Notes under the pieces: generated by a model
What the model was told of the DNA's origin: nothing
Seen by the model: the letters and a program-made list of their open reading frames with translations, nothing else
Databases searched by the model: none
Source of the DNA: Diploscapter coronatus
Taxonomy: Eukaryota; Nematoda; Chromadorea; Rhabditida; Rhabditidae
NCBI GenBank assembly: GCA_964036155.1
Contig: OZ038422.1
Coordinates: 70,083,201 to 70,147,200, forward strand
Direction: 5' to 3'
Length of the DNA: 64,000 nucleotides
In this document: in pieces, positions 22,339 to 35,719 of the stretch
Numbering within the stretch: the first letter of the stretch is position 1
Layout of the letters: every line of letters begins with the position of its first letter
Made by a program: the position numbers and the translations under genes

Positions 22339-25300
22339 ATGTCTTCAAACAGCAGGCGATGGGAGGTTCAACCGCAAAACAATCAAAATGAGCAGCTACA
22401 GTCGAATAATGAACCAGCGCCGAAGGCTGGCACATCCAAGGAAATTCAGGAAGAAGCTAACGAAAAGTAATTCAATCGAAAACCGACTAAAAGGAGATTG
22501 ATTGAACAACGTTTAGACAAATGGAAATCATCTCCTGTGGAGACGATAGCTATTACGATTTCGAAACTATGAAACTTCTGCGGAAAGCAGTCTACAGCAA
22601 TGATCTCATCATGTGCCATATTCTCTCATACATACCGAATGTCAGGGTAAATTGGAATTTTTAATATATTCAACAAATCTGTTAAAGTGGTAATGTTTTT
22701 GATCGAAATTAGAAATTTTTATAACATATATGAAAAAACAATCAAAACTCATGTTCAGGATCGAGCGAAGGTCGAGTTGTGCAACAATCGAATGAAGTAT
22801 CTGAGCGGCAAAGCCAAATACAAATTCCGAACTGAACAAAATCATCTGGGCATCCAATTCCGACTGCTCTATTCCCTGGTTTCGTTCCGATATGGCAATC
22901 TCTGCATCCACAAACCCTGCCTCACTCTGGAGGTCTCTTCACTTCATTCATTCAATATGCATTTATATTGCGATTGGTTCATTGCTCGAAAACAGTAGCT
23001 GTGAAGGAAAAATATGAAATATGGAAGAATGCTTATGTAACAGATTTAATGAACATCTGCGAGGCGAAAAAATTCTAGAAAATTGAATGAACTAACAAAA
23101 TTTATTTCTATTTTTCAGTCACGACGGGATGATTTTATCGAAAGAAGGGATGCTGCGGAACCTGGCGAAGAAGTCAATTATCTGCCAAATCAGACAGAAG
23201 AATTTAGTCAGTAGTTTTTTATTTAGTTTTGCAAGTGTAAGGAGGGTAGACTATTTGAATTAAAATAATCAAAAATGAGAAAAGATGTTGTTAGAAATAA
23301 CTTAATTGGGTTAGTTAGATGCCAGCAAAAATTAAGAGTTATCGAGAAATGGGTCAAATTTCAGTGATCGTCATGAATGGAATAGTAAAGAGGTTCTCGA
23401 AGCAAATCCAAAGGTTGACATTGGGCGGAATTGCAAAAGATCAAGATTGGGGAGTCAGGAATCATCAGGTAAATGATCAAAATTCAGAGTATGATTCATA
23501 AATCGATATTCAGCTGATAATTACTGAAGATCTGCTTCGAAGTATAGCGACTCATTTGCCGTTTCTAACTCGAATTAGCTTCAATGAGTGTGGATTCGGC
23601 GATCAAGCTATTCGATATTGTAAGCTATCTTTCCATAGCTATTTTTGTTTCTAAAATATTGCATTCCAATATCTTATTTTCAGTGGCCTCTTCTGAATGT
23701 CCGATTCCACAGCGGATACAGGAACTTAACATTGATGGTGCTTGGTTTGACTCGAAAGAGGAGAATGTTAAGCTTATTGTAAGCAAGACAAACACAAGGA
23801 TATACAAAAGTAAACTAATTTAGGCTTTTGCTACAACGTCATTGAAAAAACTGTCGCTTCGATATTTCTCGTATGAAATGGCATTTGAATTCGTAGCCAG
23901 ACTCAGGGCTATGAATCACATTCTCGATGAAATCTCCATGGATTTCCCATGGATCAGTAGGTGAATAATTTGATCATCAGAGCTAAAATTAGTAGTGGTT
24001 CGAAATTTTAGTGGCGCCGAATGCAAAAGATTGATGAAGGAAATGTCGAATCAATGCAAAGAGCTGAGGCTGAGATTTGCATTCGAATGGATCGAGGACA
24101 TGTATGAAATGTAAGAAAACATGAACTTTTCTAGAGATGTTAAGACGATCTGTGACAAAATCATGTGTTGATACATGAAACTAATCATTGTGAACGTAAT
24201 GTTTTCAGTGTGCCGACGCGTTGCAAAGTCCACCCTGAAATATTTCAAGTGGCTTCCTTCGCCTGCACTCTTCCGAATATCACTTCTCTTCATATAAATG
24301 CAAGGCCGACCACCCCTCAGCACATGGCTGACTATACAGAATTCGCTGCAGGTTCACTTTGAATTTATAACTTAGAAAATTTGATAAAGTAAATGAGAAA
24401 TAATAGTTCTGAATTCCTGATATAATTTATGAAAATCAATCTGAACTCGCATTCCTAATTTTTAATAACAAAATACTCCAATTTCAGACGACTGAAATAG
24501 ATGAATTCCAACAGAATTTATAACTCCTAAACAATAACTATTTTCAGCTCTTCGGAATCTGAAGAATTTGCGAATTCTGGAACTACACGGCTGGACAGAT
24601 CCTAGAGTTATCAGCACCGTCAACAACAGCCTTCCACATTTGACGCAACTTGAGAATATTTCCTTATTGTATGGAGATATCATGCAACAACAATAACATC
24701 AATGCATCGAATATATTTAGGAATCTGCCACGAGAAACGCCGGCCGAAGAAATCAGTCGATTCATTTCCGCATTATCGTCTGGAGTCAAGGAATTCTGCT
24801 CGCACGATGTTGTCATTGACGGATCGCAGTTAAAATTACTCACTCAGAGATTGAGGCTGCTCGAGAAAGTCGACATCGCCTATGCAAGAAAGCTGGTCAG
24901 CAAGGACATTGAAGATGTAAGATTTTAGCATTTCTGGCGAAAATCCAAAAAAAATCGCGAAATATATGTGAAGTTGCATAAATCTAAATATACCTTTCAT
25001 CATTAATTTGTCGTTATTCAAGTAATTCATCCATACTTCAGATGTTGCACGATATGCCAGCTCTGAGAGAGATCTACATTTCGAATACAGCAGTCGATGT
25101 GAATTCTATCGCTATTCTGCTCGACAAGAGCATTCTTCCCAAACTCGAGGGCGGAGTTCTCACTTTCGCAAATCGACTGCCTCCAGCTGCTACTCTCGTT
25201 GTATGATAACATTCAATTAAAGACGATTTTACAAATATCGTGATATTCAGTTCCAAGATCACTTCTCTTCATTCCGATCAATCGACATTGAAAAGACGAC

Positions 25301-25643
25301 TCAGTGTACTGCCTGCTTCAATTACAGGTAGGGTTCTCAAGCTCCGCCCCCTTGCAAAATGCGTTTTGGTAGAAGCGTGGTAGTCTGAAACCAAAGATTT
25401 GGAAGGAAAGAATAGCGACTGTATTGGATAAAATTCATCATATCTTCCGTTCAATATTGAAAAACAGAAAAAAAAAGTCTGATTGTGAGATGACTTATAA
25501 TTCAGAATTAGCTTCGAAATAATCCATTATTGTTAAGGAAATGGGATTCGACGATGCTGCCGAAGAAGAACTTCTATATTCCTCCACAAAAGCCCCAGAA
25601 ATCATCATTGAAAAAGAAAAAACTCGACTGGAATGACTGGTAA
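22339..25643 (+). CDS. F-box-like / leucine-rich-repeat protein
   Basis: Fifteen exons (22339-22466, 22517-22646, 22759-22932, 23119-23206, 23365-23468, 23514-23619, 23684-23778, 23824-23960, 24012-24110, 24209-24351, 24548-24668, 24721-24916, 25042-25200, 25251-25327, 25538-25643) join in frame to 620 aa. A polar Gln/Asn/Glu-rich N-terminus precedes an F-box-like segment (LIMCHILSYIPNVRDRAKVE). Irregular leucine-rich repeats follow: RLTLGGIAKD, LTRISFNECGFGD, LKKLSLRYFSYE, LKNLRILELHGWTD, LENISLLNLP and ALREIYISNTAVD. The C-terminus is basic (QKSSLKKKKLDWNDW). The layout implies a substrate adaptor of an SCF ubiquitin ligase, recruiting via SKP1-like proteins; this rests on pattern, not on a named orthologue. 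The first ATG follows an acceptor (GTCTTTCAG at 22312-22320) by 18 bp, compatible with trans-splicing. The last intron carries a dispersed repeat. Confidence 0.85.
25330..25410. repeat. Dispersed repeat, copy B (inverted relative to copy A)
   Basis: It lies in the last intron of the F-box/LRR gene and matches 20868-20960 in reverse complement (TTTTGGTAGAA, GTGGTAGT, TGAAACCAA). Confidence 0.7.
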
Positions 25644-28600
25644 ATGATGAGCCACAACGAGAAACCTCATCAGAGCAATCGCCCTTTCAATCGTCTGCGT
25701 CCCTGTACCCAATATCATCTGTACTCAAAGTCGCCATCACTGCTATTTACATATGAGATCTCACCAATCAGTCAATTCATTGATGCAAACTAATTCGTTA
25801 CATCCTCCCATCCCAACAAATGCGTCAAATTAGACCTGACTTGATCACCATCCATTGTAATATCCAGTATGTGAAATAAATATGAAATTTATCTCGCGCA
25901 TTTTTACCGAACAGCTGTATATTATAAGGGAATCATCAAATTAGACAATTTTAATGGGTAACTTGTGAAACTTGGGCAGTCAAAAACAAAAATAATCAGG
26001 GATTTTTTAGTTTGATACGGGTATAAATAATTAAGCTATCTTCCGCATACTATTCAGAGACCTTCACTAATTTGCCTATCTGTGCACTGACAATCTAACA
26101 ATAAGACATTCATTCAATTCATTTTATTTTATTTTATTTATCGCTTCATTCAAATGCAAACTATCAATGTCTACATCATTGCGCGTTATGAACTTTGCGC
26201 AAATATTCTTTTCTCGTCGTCATTCAATTTGTATCAGTACTTTTCTGGATATGAAACACTACCACTTTTAGGTTTATTTCAAATTTATCGTTAACTCAAA
26301 TACATGTATTATCATCGATTCTAGATATTTAAGTTGGTAAACTTTTTATCATTTTACAAACATATCTCTGAAAATTAATTGCTTAATCTGGTTAAAATCA
26401 CGATTTTGCAAATAGTCAACTTTTAGCCGCTCTTAATCTTCGATTGATTTTGCTTGTCGTATCTTCCTTCAGTTTCGCTTTAGGGCTGAATGACTTCTCT
26501 TCAAATCTTCCTTAAATGGCTACCGCTATATTCTACACATCTTTTTTAACCTTTGATAATTTTTGGACATGATATTTGTGTTTCATAAAAATACCCAACT
26601 AAGGTTCGAATAAAATTTTCAATACTTTAATGAAGTTTATTTATCATAAAAAATGTTTCCCCCTTCAAGCATTCACGTACAGATAAAAAGTAATATTTTG
26701 AGTATGATGATAGTATTTTTCTACGAAAAATAATAAGGTGATAAGCAGTTTGAACTTGTTACTTTGATGAGAGAAATAGCACAGGGTACAGACAGAGGGG
26801 AATGCATCGGGCAGTTTCTGAGTGCTGAATTATCACCACCGAGGCCATTGTTCGTCTGCATTTTTGTATTGTATTGTCTTGCCATCCGCCTTCCTTCATC
26901 TATGATTGAATGTTTCGGTTTCGCAGTTCTTTTTCTGTGGTTCACGTTTGACTTTTGGCAGTCTGCGGTTTGCCTGCCTGACTGCCACTACAAAAGAGGC
27001 AGGCGAAGGGGGCTGTCTGCTTCTACGCTTCTAGTTGGGGATATGCATTAATGCAATTTCTCCGTCTCTTCCACGCTAAAGCCCTTTCCCCCCTTTTCCT
27101 TCTCCTCGTCCCTTTCGAACCTGTTATCGTCCCTTTCGCCCTTAGCTGATTCTGATTCTGCTTCGGATTCGGATTTCCTTCATTTCTCTTTCCCTTGCCT
27201 GCCCTGCCCTGCCATATCTCTGTCTGTCATTGGCATCCCTCTGCAGGTCTGTTAGCCACTGCCCTGCCTGGAACAGTCAATGTCATCCAAGTTATGCCTC
27301 CAGCCTTCCCTTTTCTTTTTCATCAGTTCAGTGTATAAGTGATGATATAAAGTATTACACTTACCCTCTGACCATGTAGAAGTTTATGAACTAACCGCCG
27401 CGTTTATATTTATCGCTTTATGGCAGAAATGGAGTTGGATGCTTCTAGATCGGACAAACTACATCTTTCATTTTATATGGAAGTCTTTGAATTCGAGAAT
27501 GTTAGATGTTTGTTTTCAGAGATATTTTTTAACTTATCCTCAGAGCCTTCATAATGTAGAAAACTAGATTGGGAGATTTATTTATGCTGTTTTAACTAAC
27601 TCTGTAAACTTCAATTATTTTCTCACTCATTTTGCTTCAACTGGTCGAATAATATTGTATTTTGATTAAAAAAATGCTTAAAAGTTTTTGTCCATGCTTT
27701 ATTCAGTGACGAGCGAGGGTTTGGAAACGCATAATAATTTTATATGTTCGCGATTATCCTGACTAATGTGATCAAAATTCGGCTGAAATTTGGTTAGATA
27801 GCTTATTTTAATGTACTTAACATTCCTGACAAATCTAACCCAGATATGATCAAGATAGGCTATTATGACAGACGAACCCCTAAAATATTGCGTTTTCCAA
27901 CTTTTGTTCTCCATGGTAATCCATGCCTTCAATTATGTTCTAACTATGTGATTCATGTTGGTTTCATTCCTGCATCAATTTTCATCTTCCGTGGCCTTGC
28001 CTTCAACCTGTCGGATTTGCATTTCTCACCCCTTTGTCGATTCTTTCTTCTTGTCGTTTTGTCATTTTCTTCATTCTATTTCATGCACTTCTCAAAGTTT
28101 ATTCTCAACTTCATCTGGAAATCGTCGAAAAATTTAAGAAGATAGGAATCTATTTTTACCCGCTTTGAGATTAGTATTTTTCTTGGTTCTTCCATTTCTT
28201 CATTATTTAGTATCTAAGAATTCGAGAACTCGAAATTTCCGAATTCCCAAATTCACTCCCACATGTTTGTCCACAAGACATCTCCATTTCTATTAGTCGA
28301 ATATCCATTCCATTTTTATCCTCATTTTGAGTTCGCAGTACATATTCCGTTCAGATTACTTCTCACTGCGCGAATTATTTGCTAATTCATCAAAATATTG
28401 GATGCGATGAGATGAAGGGGATTAGTGCTGAGAAATGAGATGGGAAAAGATGCAGATATCCAGATATCGAAAGGAGGGCTAGGACTTCTCGTAATCAGTC
28501 GTCATGCCTGCCTAATCTTACAATTAGAAAGATGACTGGACATCCTCACTATCAATCCTATAGTCTGCCTTATCTAGTCCGTTGTTAATTTTCCCCCGAA

Positions 28601-28946
28601 AATCTACAAATCTGTTAATCCATTTGTCATAATTTTCTGCCCATAAAAAAACGAGATAATGCGATATCGAACGCCTCTCGGATTTTACCAAAGATATTTC
28701 CTTCTTCAAATATTGAATATTAGGCTACTTCTTGTAAATTTTAGATCATTGTGAAATACAATAGAGTATATAGTTTCGAAAATTTCAAAAATCTTTGAAG
28801 TCAAATTCCAGATTTCAAATTTTCAAATCATTCGAATCTGAGTGCATGATCAATATTCTTTTCTTCGATTTTGCAAGATATACATAATCATTGAATTATG
28901 TTCAAACTTTAATGACATAAAATCTACGAGTTTTTGCATATTCAGA
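25644..28946. other. Intergenic, no gene seen
   Basis: 3.3 kb between two plus-strand genes. The segment 26930-27300 is locally richer in C and T with CCCTGCC-type runs and could be regulatory. ORFs at 26721-27051 and 27699-28145 occur on both strands and lack family motifs and splice sites. Confidence 0.4.
28936..28945 (+). promoter_or_regulatory. Candidate SL trans-splice acceptor
   Basis: TTTGCATATTCAG ends one base before the ATG of the ground-like gene, where no upstream exon is evident. Confidence 0.55.
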
Positions 28947-31900
28947 ATGCTACGATTGACAGTTGCTGCTGTTCTTCTGGCTATTGCTTTTGCACAGGAT
29001 AATTGCTACATCAACGATTCTGGTGAGTATTATACAATCATTACGACAATATTTTAATATAGTTTATATATGGTCCACAAGTGATTTTGTAAAATTAAAG
29101 ATGGCGTTTTAAAACTTACGCCAGTGAATCGGGCTGTCTTGGAAGCAATGAACATTGTTCTTCTTCCAAACCAATGCATCTATCAAAAGTTGTGCATTAC
29201 GTACTTTCGAATAGCGACTTTCAAGCATGCTGTCGCTGATCATTTCAAAAAATTTTTTGTTAAAAAATATGCAGGAGAATGCAAACTACTATAAATTTCT
29301 AGGTGTTTTGGAGGGGATCCCTTTTTCGAGTAGAAAAATTTAAAAAAAAAAAACGCGAAATTTGCCTGACGAGAAAACTTCAAACGATTCTAGAACGTTC
29401 CCAGACTATTTTTACAGTGTTTTAACGGCGCATATCGTTCGCTCGACTGGACATTTGAATATTCATATCAGAAAATTTGACTCAAAATTGCCTAATTAGC
29501 AACGTAGTTAACGAGGAACCAAAAATGAGACCAATTTCTGCTTCATAAAGTGGACGAAGTTTGCAGACTCTAAACTTCTATGGACAAAAATATATAAAGA
29601 ATTAGTTCTAAAATAAGACTTATAAATTTACCTGATAAAATAATCATAAATTATGTAAAACTTTTTTCTATTATTAAGCAGTCTCCATAAAACTCCATTG
29701 ATGCAATATTTTATCTACAGTGCTTTGTTCTTTCTATGCCCTGTCGGGCGAGGCTACATAAGATTAAAAATCGAGTTTTCCTTCTAAATTATAATAAATT
29801 TGATAAAACTTTAGAGGATATTTTTCTAGAATTCTTAGTGAAAAATATTTAATAAATAGTGAAAGGGCGAGAAAGTTCTATTCAGTTTTCTCAAAAATGG
29901 CACCGGTCAGTTCAAAGCAGTGTATCGTTTGATTACAATAAACACATGCATTATACTTCTGTCATGAGTTTGTATTGTTAATTACTTGATAACTAATATA
30001 TTGTAATTCCAAAAAATATACAGCTGACCTTTGGTTTTTGTGATAACGCGCATTAATTAGGCGAGTACGCGTTGTCATATTTTTATTGTCCTGTAGATGG
30101 CAGATATAGGCCATCAATCTGCTTGCCCAAATCCTGTTCATAAACTTCGATTTGCATTTTTATTTCCCTCTTTCACTATTTCTCAGCAGATAACAAAAAA
30201 GAATTGCATAGCTGATTCCTTCAGCCTCCATTTCTTTGGCAACGTCAGCTTATCTTCCATTAGATAACAGAATGACAAGATTACGCAATATCTCAGGACT
30301 TCCCTGAATGGATAATTGATTTAGTTGATTTGAGAAAGCTTGTCTAAGTGCCGAAAATCGTAATTCAGTTCTATTCGATAAATAATGGATGAATGAAATA
30401 TTCTAAATTAGTAAAGCTTCTGCCCGATTTCAAAAATTTTACCATCCATTATTTCTTTGGACTAATTTTGCCTTATTATTTTCTTTTCAAAACTCATTTC
30501 CATGAGATCTGCTAGGTTCACTTTATAACGTTTATCAACGATAAAGAAACCTTTTCATGAAAAACTATTGTAGAACGCTAGCCGACAGAGCTAAGGTCAA
30601 TACAGTCGATTTAGGATCAACTTCGATTTAGTTTTTGAATTCGAACTATTTCGTACATTTTCCTTCCTTCCTCTATCCCTAACTGTAGCGCATGTCCTCA
30701 CGACATCACGACATATAGTAATTGTCGTTACTGCGCATCACTCTGATCTGATTCGATTTGATTTACGGCCTTCCTTCTTCCCCTTCCCTTCGCTCTCTCT
30801 TTCCTTCCATTTCTGCCTCTCGCTTTTTTGTCATTTATTTTCCTGTTGCGTCTAAAACAGGCTTCATCTCTTTTTGTAAAGAATTCGAGCAAATCAGATG
30901 AGAATTACGAATTAGCCGATCAATAATTATGAAAAAATGACTGTCCGATTAGCCTCTTCGCATCAAACCCCTTAATACCTTGTCCGCCTGTGGACTGGGG
31001 ATGTGTAAATTCTTTGAGAATCCTCGGAAAACTTGCTAATGACTTTTTTGTTTATATCGATCACGTCATAAAATGTCTGCCATCAATGATGGCAGGAACA
31101 ATAGAACGAATTAGTAATCACTGGGCATGAGAACGAAAAATACCTGGGAAACATGAGGAACAATTGCATGACATAATGTTCCGAAAACGAAATTTGTGAA
31201 AGGATACTGCCACTGTACGTACCTTCGTTAAAAAACGACTTCCATGCCTATCATTTTGAATTATTAATGCAAGTTGAAAGACTGTTCCCAGATATTAGTC
31301 ATGAGAAGTATCAGAAATATGGCGCTACTAAAAACTGTTAGTTTCGTGCAGTTTCATTCAGGAAAAATACATTATAAAGAGTTCAAAGTTTTATCCAATT
31401 TCACACTAATTAATGGTTCCGGTCAAATGAAGTGAAAGTGTTCGTATGTCGAAAAATAGGGAGAAAAGGCGAGAGAGATATACAGAATAAATTGTGTATC
31501 CACCACTCTTTCCATTATCCCTCGCTGACTCTCCTTTTTTCTGAACTCTAACCTCTTTCTTTGCGCAGTCATGATGCGCATTTCTCGTAAGGCGCTTTTT
31601 ACCACACGAACCGTCACCTCATCTGACCGATACAATAAAATGCGTCTAAACGCCTAAAATTGCAAATATTTTTGAAATTTTAATTTGGTTGATTCGAGAA
31701 TTATGAAGTGTTGCGTTTTTACAATAACTAAGTTTCCTGCATTATTCCAACCATAAATTGTCAGGAAGATATCTATGGTACTCGAACAAATTTTTGCTCC
31801 ACTTTATATAAAAGTAAAAGATCAAAAACTATTATTTAGCACAAATTAAATCTTACATTTTCAGGATTCACCTGCTGCAACAAGGTACAGAAGCTAGTTT

Positions 31901-32432
31901 AGTTCCTTTGATCTTCGTGTTTAGACGTTGTAACAAAAATATTCATTGAATAGAGTAGATAAAGAATCTAAACTACTGTGCACATTTAAGGACCTTGAAG
32001 CATCGATGAAAGGAGCTATGGGCGGAGACGACCTTCTTGGTCAGAATTGCGCATTATTGATCAATTTTCTGATTCTTTTAATTTTAGGAGCAGCAGACGA
32101 CATCCAGAAGGCAGCCGAGGGAAAGCTTGGAGGCAAATTCGAAACCGTCGTTGCCCTCGATGATTTCGCTTACAAATCACATTTCAAGGTAAGTTATTTC
32201 TAATTTTAACGATTAGAAGTCCTAATAATTCTAATCCCGACGATAACGATGGAATTCTAGGACTTATTGAATATGAATTTGAACTCGATCTCAGAAATTT
32301 TTGAAAGATTAAAATTCCGAAATCCCTGATCATAATTGAATAGAAGAAACCCAGTAAAAAGTTGAATTTCAGGAAGGAAAGACATGTAAAATTGAGAAAA
32401 ATGGCCAGTATGCTTTGGCTTGGCAACCATAA
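28947..32432 (+). CDS. Ground-like domain secreted protein
   Basis: Five exons (28947-29022, 31865-31884, 31991-32039, 32088-32188, 32373-32432) give 101 aa. Residues 1-16 are a signal peptide (MLRLTVAAVLLAIAFA). The rest is almost entirely a ground-like domain: GFTCCNK, LEASMKGAM, ADDIQKAAEGKLGGKFE, VALDDFAYKSHFK, then TCKIEKNGQYALAW at the end. The paired CC and the late Cys are the family's conserved cysteines. Ground-like proteins are nematode-specific, secreted and related to Hedgehog-like proteins, with likely epidermal or cuticle roles; no receptor is proven. It lacks the long Pro-rich N-terminus many family members have. Intron 1 is 2,842 bp, very long for this window. Confidence 0.9.
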
Positions 32433-34559
32433 TCTGCGAAAATCAATATATTGTTTGTTACCAGTCAACAGTCAATTACCATCATTCAACCAGTTTTATC
32501 CTCCTCGTTCGTACACACTCACTCAACTTGGTATCTCATTTTGCCCCTCTTACTTTAAGTAATTTCATATCATCCATTCATTCTATACATTCGCCATCAT
32601 AATTGAGCTTACAATTCAACCACAAATCCTGCCTTTATTTATCGGATATTTTCAAGTCTTTCATGAATATTTGTCAATTACGTTGCCAGTGTTTGTAAAT
32701 TATGAATCATTATTGTTGTGAATAAATTCTTACAATTATGAAATGATTGTATGTTGTTTCGAAAATGAATGAAACCCGTAAGAAACGCTCAATTTTTATT
32801 ATCTTCACTTCTGATAACAAAATACCCGCTATTAACAGGGAAAAAGTTCCTTTTCGCATTTGTGGATATCGCCAGGGATGTGCGGACTTAACTTTCAGAC
32901 TCGGACTTGGTCTCGACTCGACTCGCTAGCGAGGCCAAGTCAAGTTCAAGTTCGCAAAAGGAAAAAGTTCAAATTGAGTTACAATCATTGCTAATTCAAA
33001 GCATATATAGTTATTGTAAAAAGTTTTAGACTAAAAGGATACTTGCTTCTTTTACAAATAAAGAGCACAACGATTTTATTTTCAAAAACCAATTTTTGAT
33101 TTATGTTACTTTTCTTTCTGATATTGTTTGTTTTTGTTATGAACGAAATGAAAAAGTTATCTAGTCACCTTATTTTATTAGCTTGAAAAATTTGCAGATT
33201 GATTTCATTTTTTGGAGAAAACGCAAGCTTAATTTTTATTCGAGAAAAATATTCGAATTAAGTGAGGTTAAGTCCGAATTCGGTCTGATAAAAAGTTTTT
33301 CAGGTCGAATATAGTCAGAAACAACTAAAAACCCCCGATCTGAGACCTTCTGAAATTTTTGATCCAGCCTCTTTTTTGCTAGCTCTCAAAATTAGCGTGA
33401 CGTCGTCTTAAATGTCGCTAAGAATGTTCAATGTTAATAAAATATGAGTAGGGAGGCCAAGTGGTTTTTGAAAATAGGTTAAATTAGGTAAATTTGATAT
33501 CAGTGTGATGGCCGAGATCGGTACAAACTCAAAACATTAAAATTTTCAAAAACGGTCCATCCTATCGAAAGTTATGTTACTAGAGTTTCGACGTCGTTCA
33601 TGCCTTCAGAAGGCTTTTTTTTTTTCGAAAAACCAACGACGCCATCATTTCGGACACATTTTATTGCCCTAATTGGTGTATTGGTTTCATGAAATTATTA
33701 AACTAATTAACGGGGTAATTAATGATAATTGAAACGTCGGAAAAATTCATGAATTCTTTCTCTCCCTCAAAAAGAGGACACTTGGCCTCCCTATTTATAA
33801 TGCACTAACATGCCTGTTTTGAAATCTTAGTTAGTCACATATTTTACTCCTATATAAAGATTGTTATCTGATTTGCAAATTGATACTTTAAAACTAGCAT
33901 AGCCATTAGTAATGTGACGTTTATTCATATTATTAGTACATTATTAGTATAGTAAAAGCAATATATTTCAGTTAACTAAGATGCAGAATTTTTATTACTA
34001 TTGTGTTTATATTTGTTCGGGGCTCACTCTATTCCCCTATTCAATTCACTCTTTCTCCAATCTCTCACCTTTCTCCCCACTCACTCTTTCCCTTTCCCAC
34101 CAGTGCCGCCTATCGGACACTGCTCATTCTGTCTATATTTTTTTCTCGCTCTTCTTTTTATTGCTCTCTATTCTATATCCACTGACTAATTATCGATTGG
34201 CCATTCTTTTTCCAGTAGTCAGTCTACTTATCTTTTTCCCTCACGAGCAGCTGCTCTCTAATTTCCTCTTCCAACTCGAATTGTTCCTTTTACTTGTTGC
34301 ACTCAATAAATCTGTTACTTGAGCCGCGAGTGTGTTGACTGGCATAAAAGGGCAATCATAACAATATTCCTAATAAATATCGTGACTTTTTCTATTTTAG
34401 TTAATATTTCTAAATTGTGATAGAACCTTTTACATACTACGATATAATTGCCTTACATCATGTGAGTGAATAGACTACACTCACAAAATAATATTTATAA
34501 TATGATATTTTAGAAGTATTTTATTTTCTTAAATTAAAATATTGTTAAAGTTTAAGAGA
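32433..34559. other. Intergenic with a TA-flanked MITE
   Basis: No gene. It contains a hairpin at about 32907-32942 (ACTTGGTCTCG pairing with CGAGGCCAAGT), the element at 33451-33791, and a pyrimidine-rich stretch at 34030-34320 whose ORFs are low complexity. Confidence 0.45.
33451..33791. mobile_element. TA-flanked inverted-repeat element (Tc1/mariner-like MITE)
   Basis: Termini GGGAGGCCAAGTG and the exact reverse complement CACTTGGCCTCCC bound 341 bp. TA dinucleotides sit directly outside both ends (33449-33450 and 33792-33793), as for Tc1/mariner insertion. There is no transposase ORF inside. Confidence 0.75.
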
Positions 34560-35719
34560 ATGCTACTATTTCCTAAAATTGTCGTCTTTCTTTGGGTACC
34601 AATTGAATATATCTATCAAGTGAAAGCTGAGAATATTGAAAATAAATTAACAATTCCTAATATTGCTCAAGGTATTTATTTATATTATATAAAATTAAAA
34701 TAATTACTATTCTTGTTATAAATAGATTTGGCCGATGCATATGCGGCGAATTCACAATTACCACAAAATCAAATGGAGTTATCCAAACAAGTAAGGAAAG
34801 TATATTTTATTAAGGAAAAATAATTTAAAAATATGATCATGAGCGGATTTTACAGTACAATGAGAAATTTTTGGTATTTTATTATAATGAAAAGGAGTTT
34901 TGCATTGAAACCTGACGATCAGTAATAATCGTACTCATTAAGGCATGGGATATCATTGATAGAAATGAATCTGTTGTAAAAATGAGAGAAGAAATTAAAC
35001 CCATTGCTAAAGAATTGATAACTAGTCAAATTGGTAAATCAGTTACTCCAGAAGAAATGGATCGTCAATTGGTTCGTGGTATAAATAGATAAATTATTCT
35101 AAAGATATTTAATTAAGAAAGAACAAATGATTATGTTTGATATTGTAATTAAAAAAAATAATAGATTCCATGAAATGATTAATTTATGTGAAGATGGGCC
35201 TACAGCTGCAAAAGTAAGTGGTTTAGTCATTAAATTTTTCTAATTCCTAATATATTAGTGAAATTATTAAAATGCAATATTTTTATTGTTATAATAAAAA
35301 AAACTAATTGAGATAATTATTGTCCTAAAATTTTCAACAAAAAATTGATTTTAGATCAAAGAATTGGATAAAGAAATTCAAGCGATGTCATTCAATGCCA
35401 GCCTTAGGGACAAACATGTAGAATACGAGTACTTGAAATTTTTAAATTCCTACGATAATAATGTTGTTCTCAAATGGTTTCGATACAAAAACAATCCAAA
35501 TCCCGAGGTAACTTAATAATCACATGATTATCGGTATTATTTCAATAATTCTAGGAGAAAATACTATGTAACAAACCTGGAAGTACTTCATCATCAGGTG
35601 GTATTATAAGGTATAAAATTGCCGATTTTCGTGCATTACTCTTGTCGCCTGCCTACAATCCAGGTACTTTTGACACCGCCGTAGGCAAGGTGAACGCGTG
35701 GAGGGAGGGGATACAGTAG
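34560..35719 (+). CDS. Secreted protein of unknown family
   Basis: Six exons (34560-34671, 34726-34790, 34943-35078, 35122-35213, 35355-35507, 35555-35719) keep one frame for 240 aa. The first 20 or so residues are hydrophobic (LLFPKIVVFLWVPIEYIY), compatible with a signal peptide. The remainder is charged and probably helical: NKLTIPNIAQ, AWDIIDRNESVVKMREEIKP, KELITSQIGKSVTPEEMDRQ, NRFHEMINLCEDGPTAAK, IKELDKEIQAM, YEYLKFLNSYDNNVVLKWFR. I recognise no domain; the layout recalls nematode helical secreted proteins such as SXP/RAL-2, but no signature supports that. The gene is AT-rich. The final exon runs into GC-richer sequence (35640-35719) that looks different from the rest, so the true C-terminus may lie earlier, near 35600. 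Confidence 0.65.

Noticed and set aside
26721..27051. ORFs on both strands near 26.9 kb
   Set aside because: They overlap in antisense, have no family motif and no consistent exon boundaries.
33981..34322. 113-aa hydrophobic plus-strand ORF
   Set aside because: It reads through pyrimidine-rich low-complexity DNA, overlaps two other frames, and has no splice or family support.
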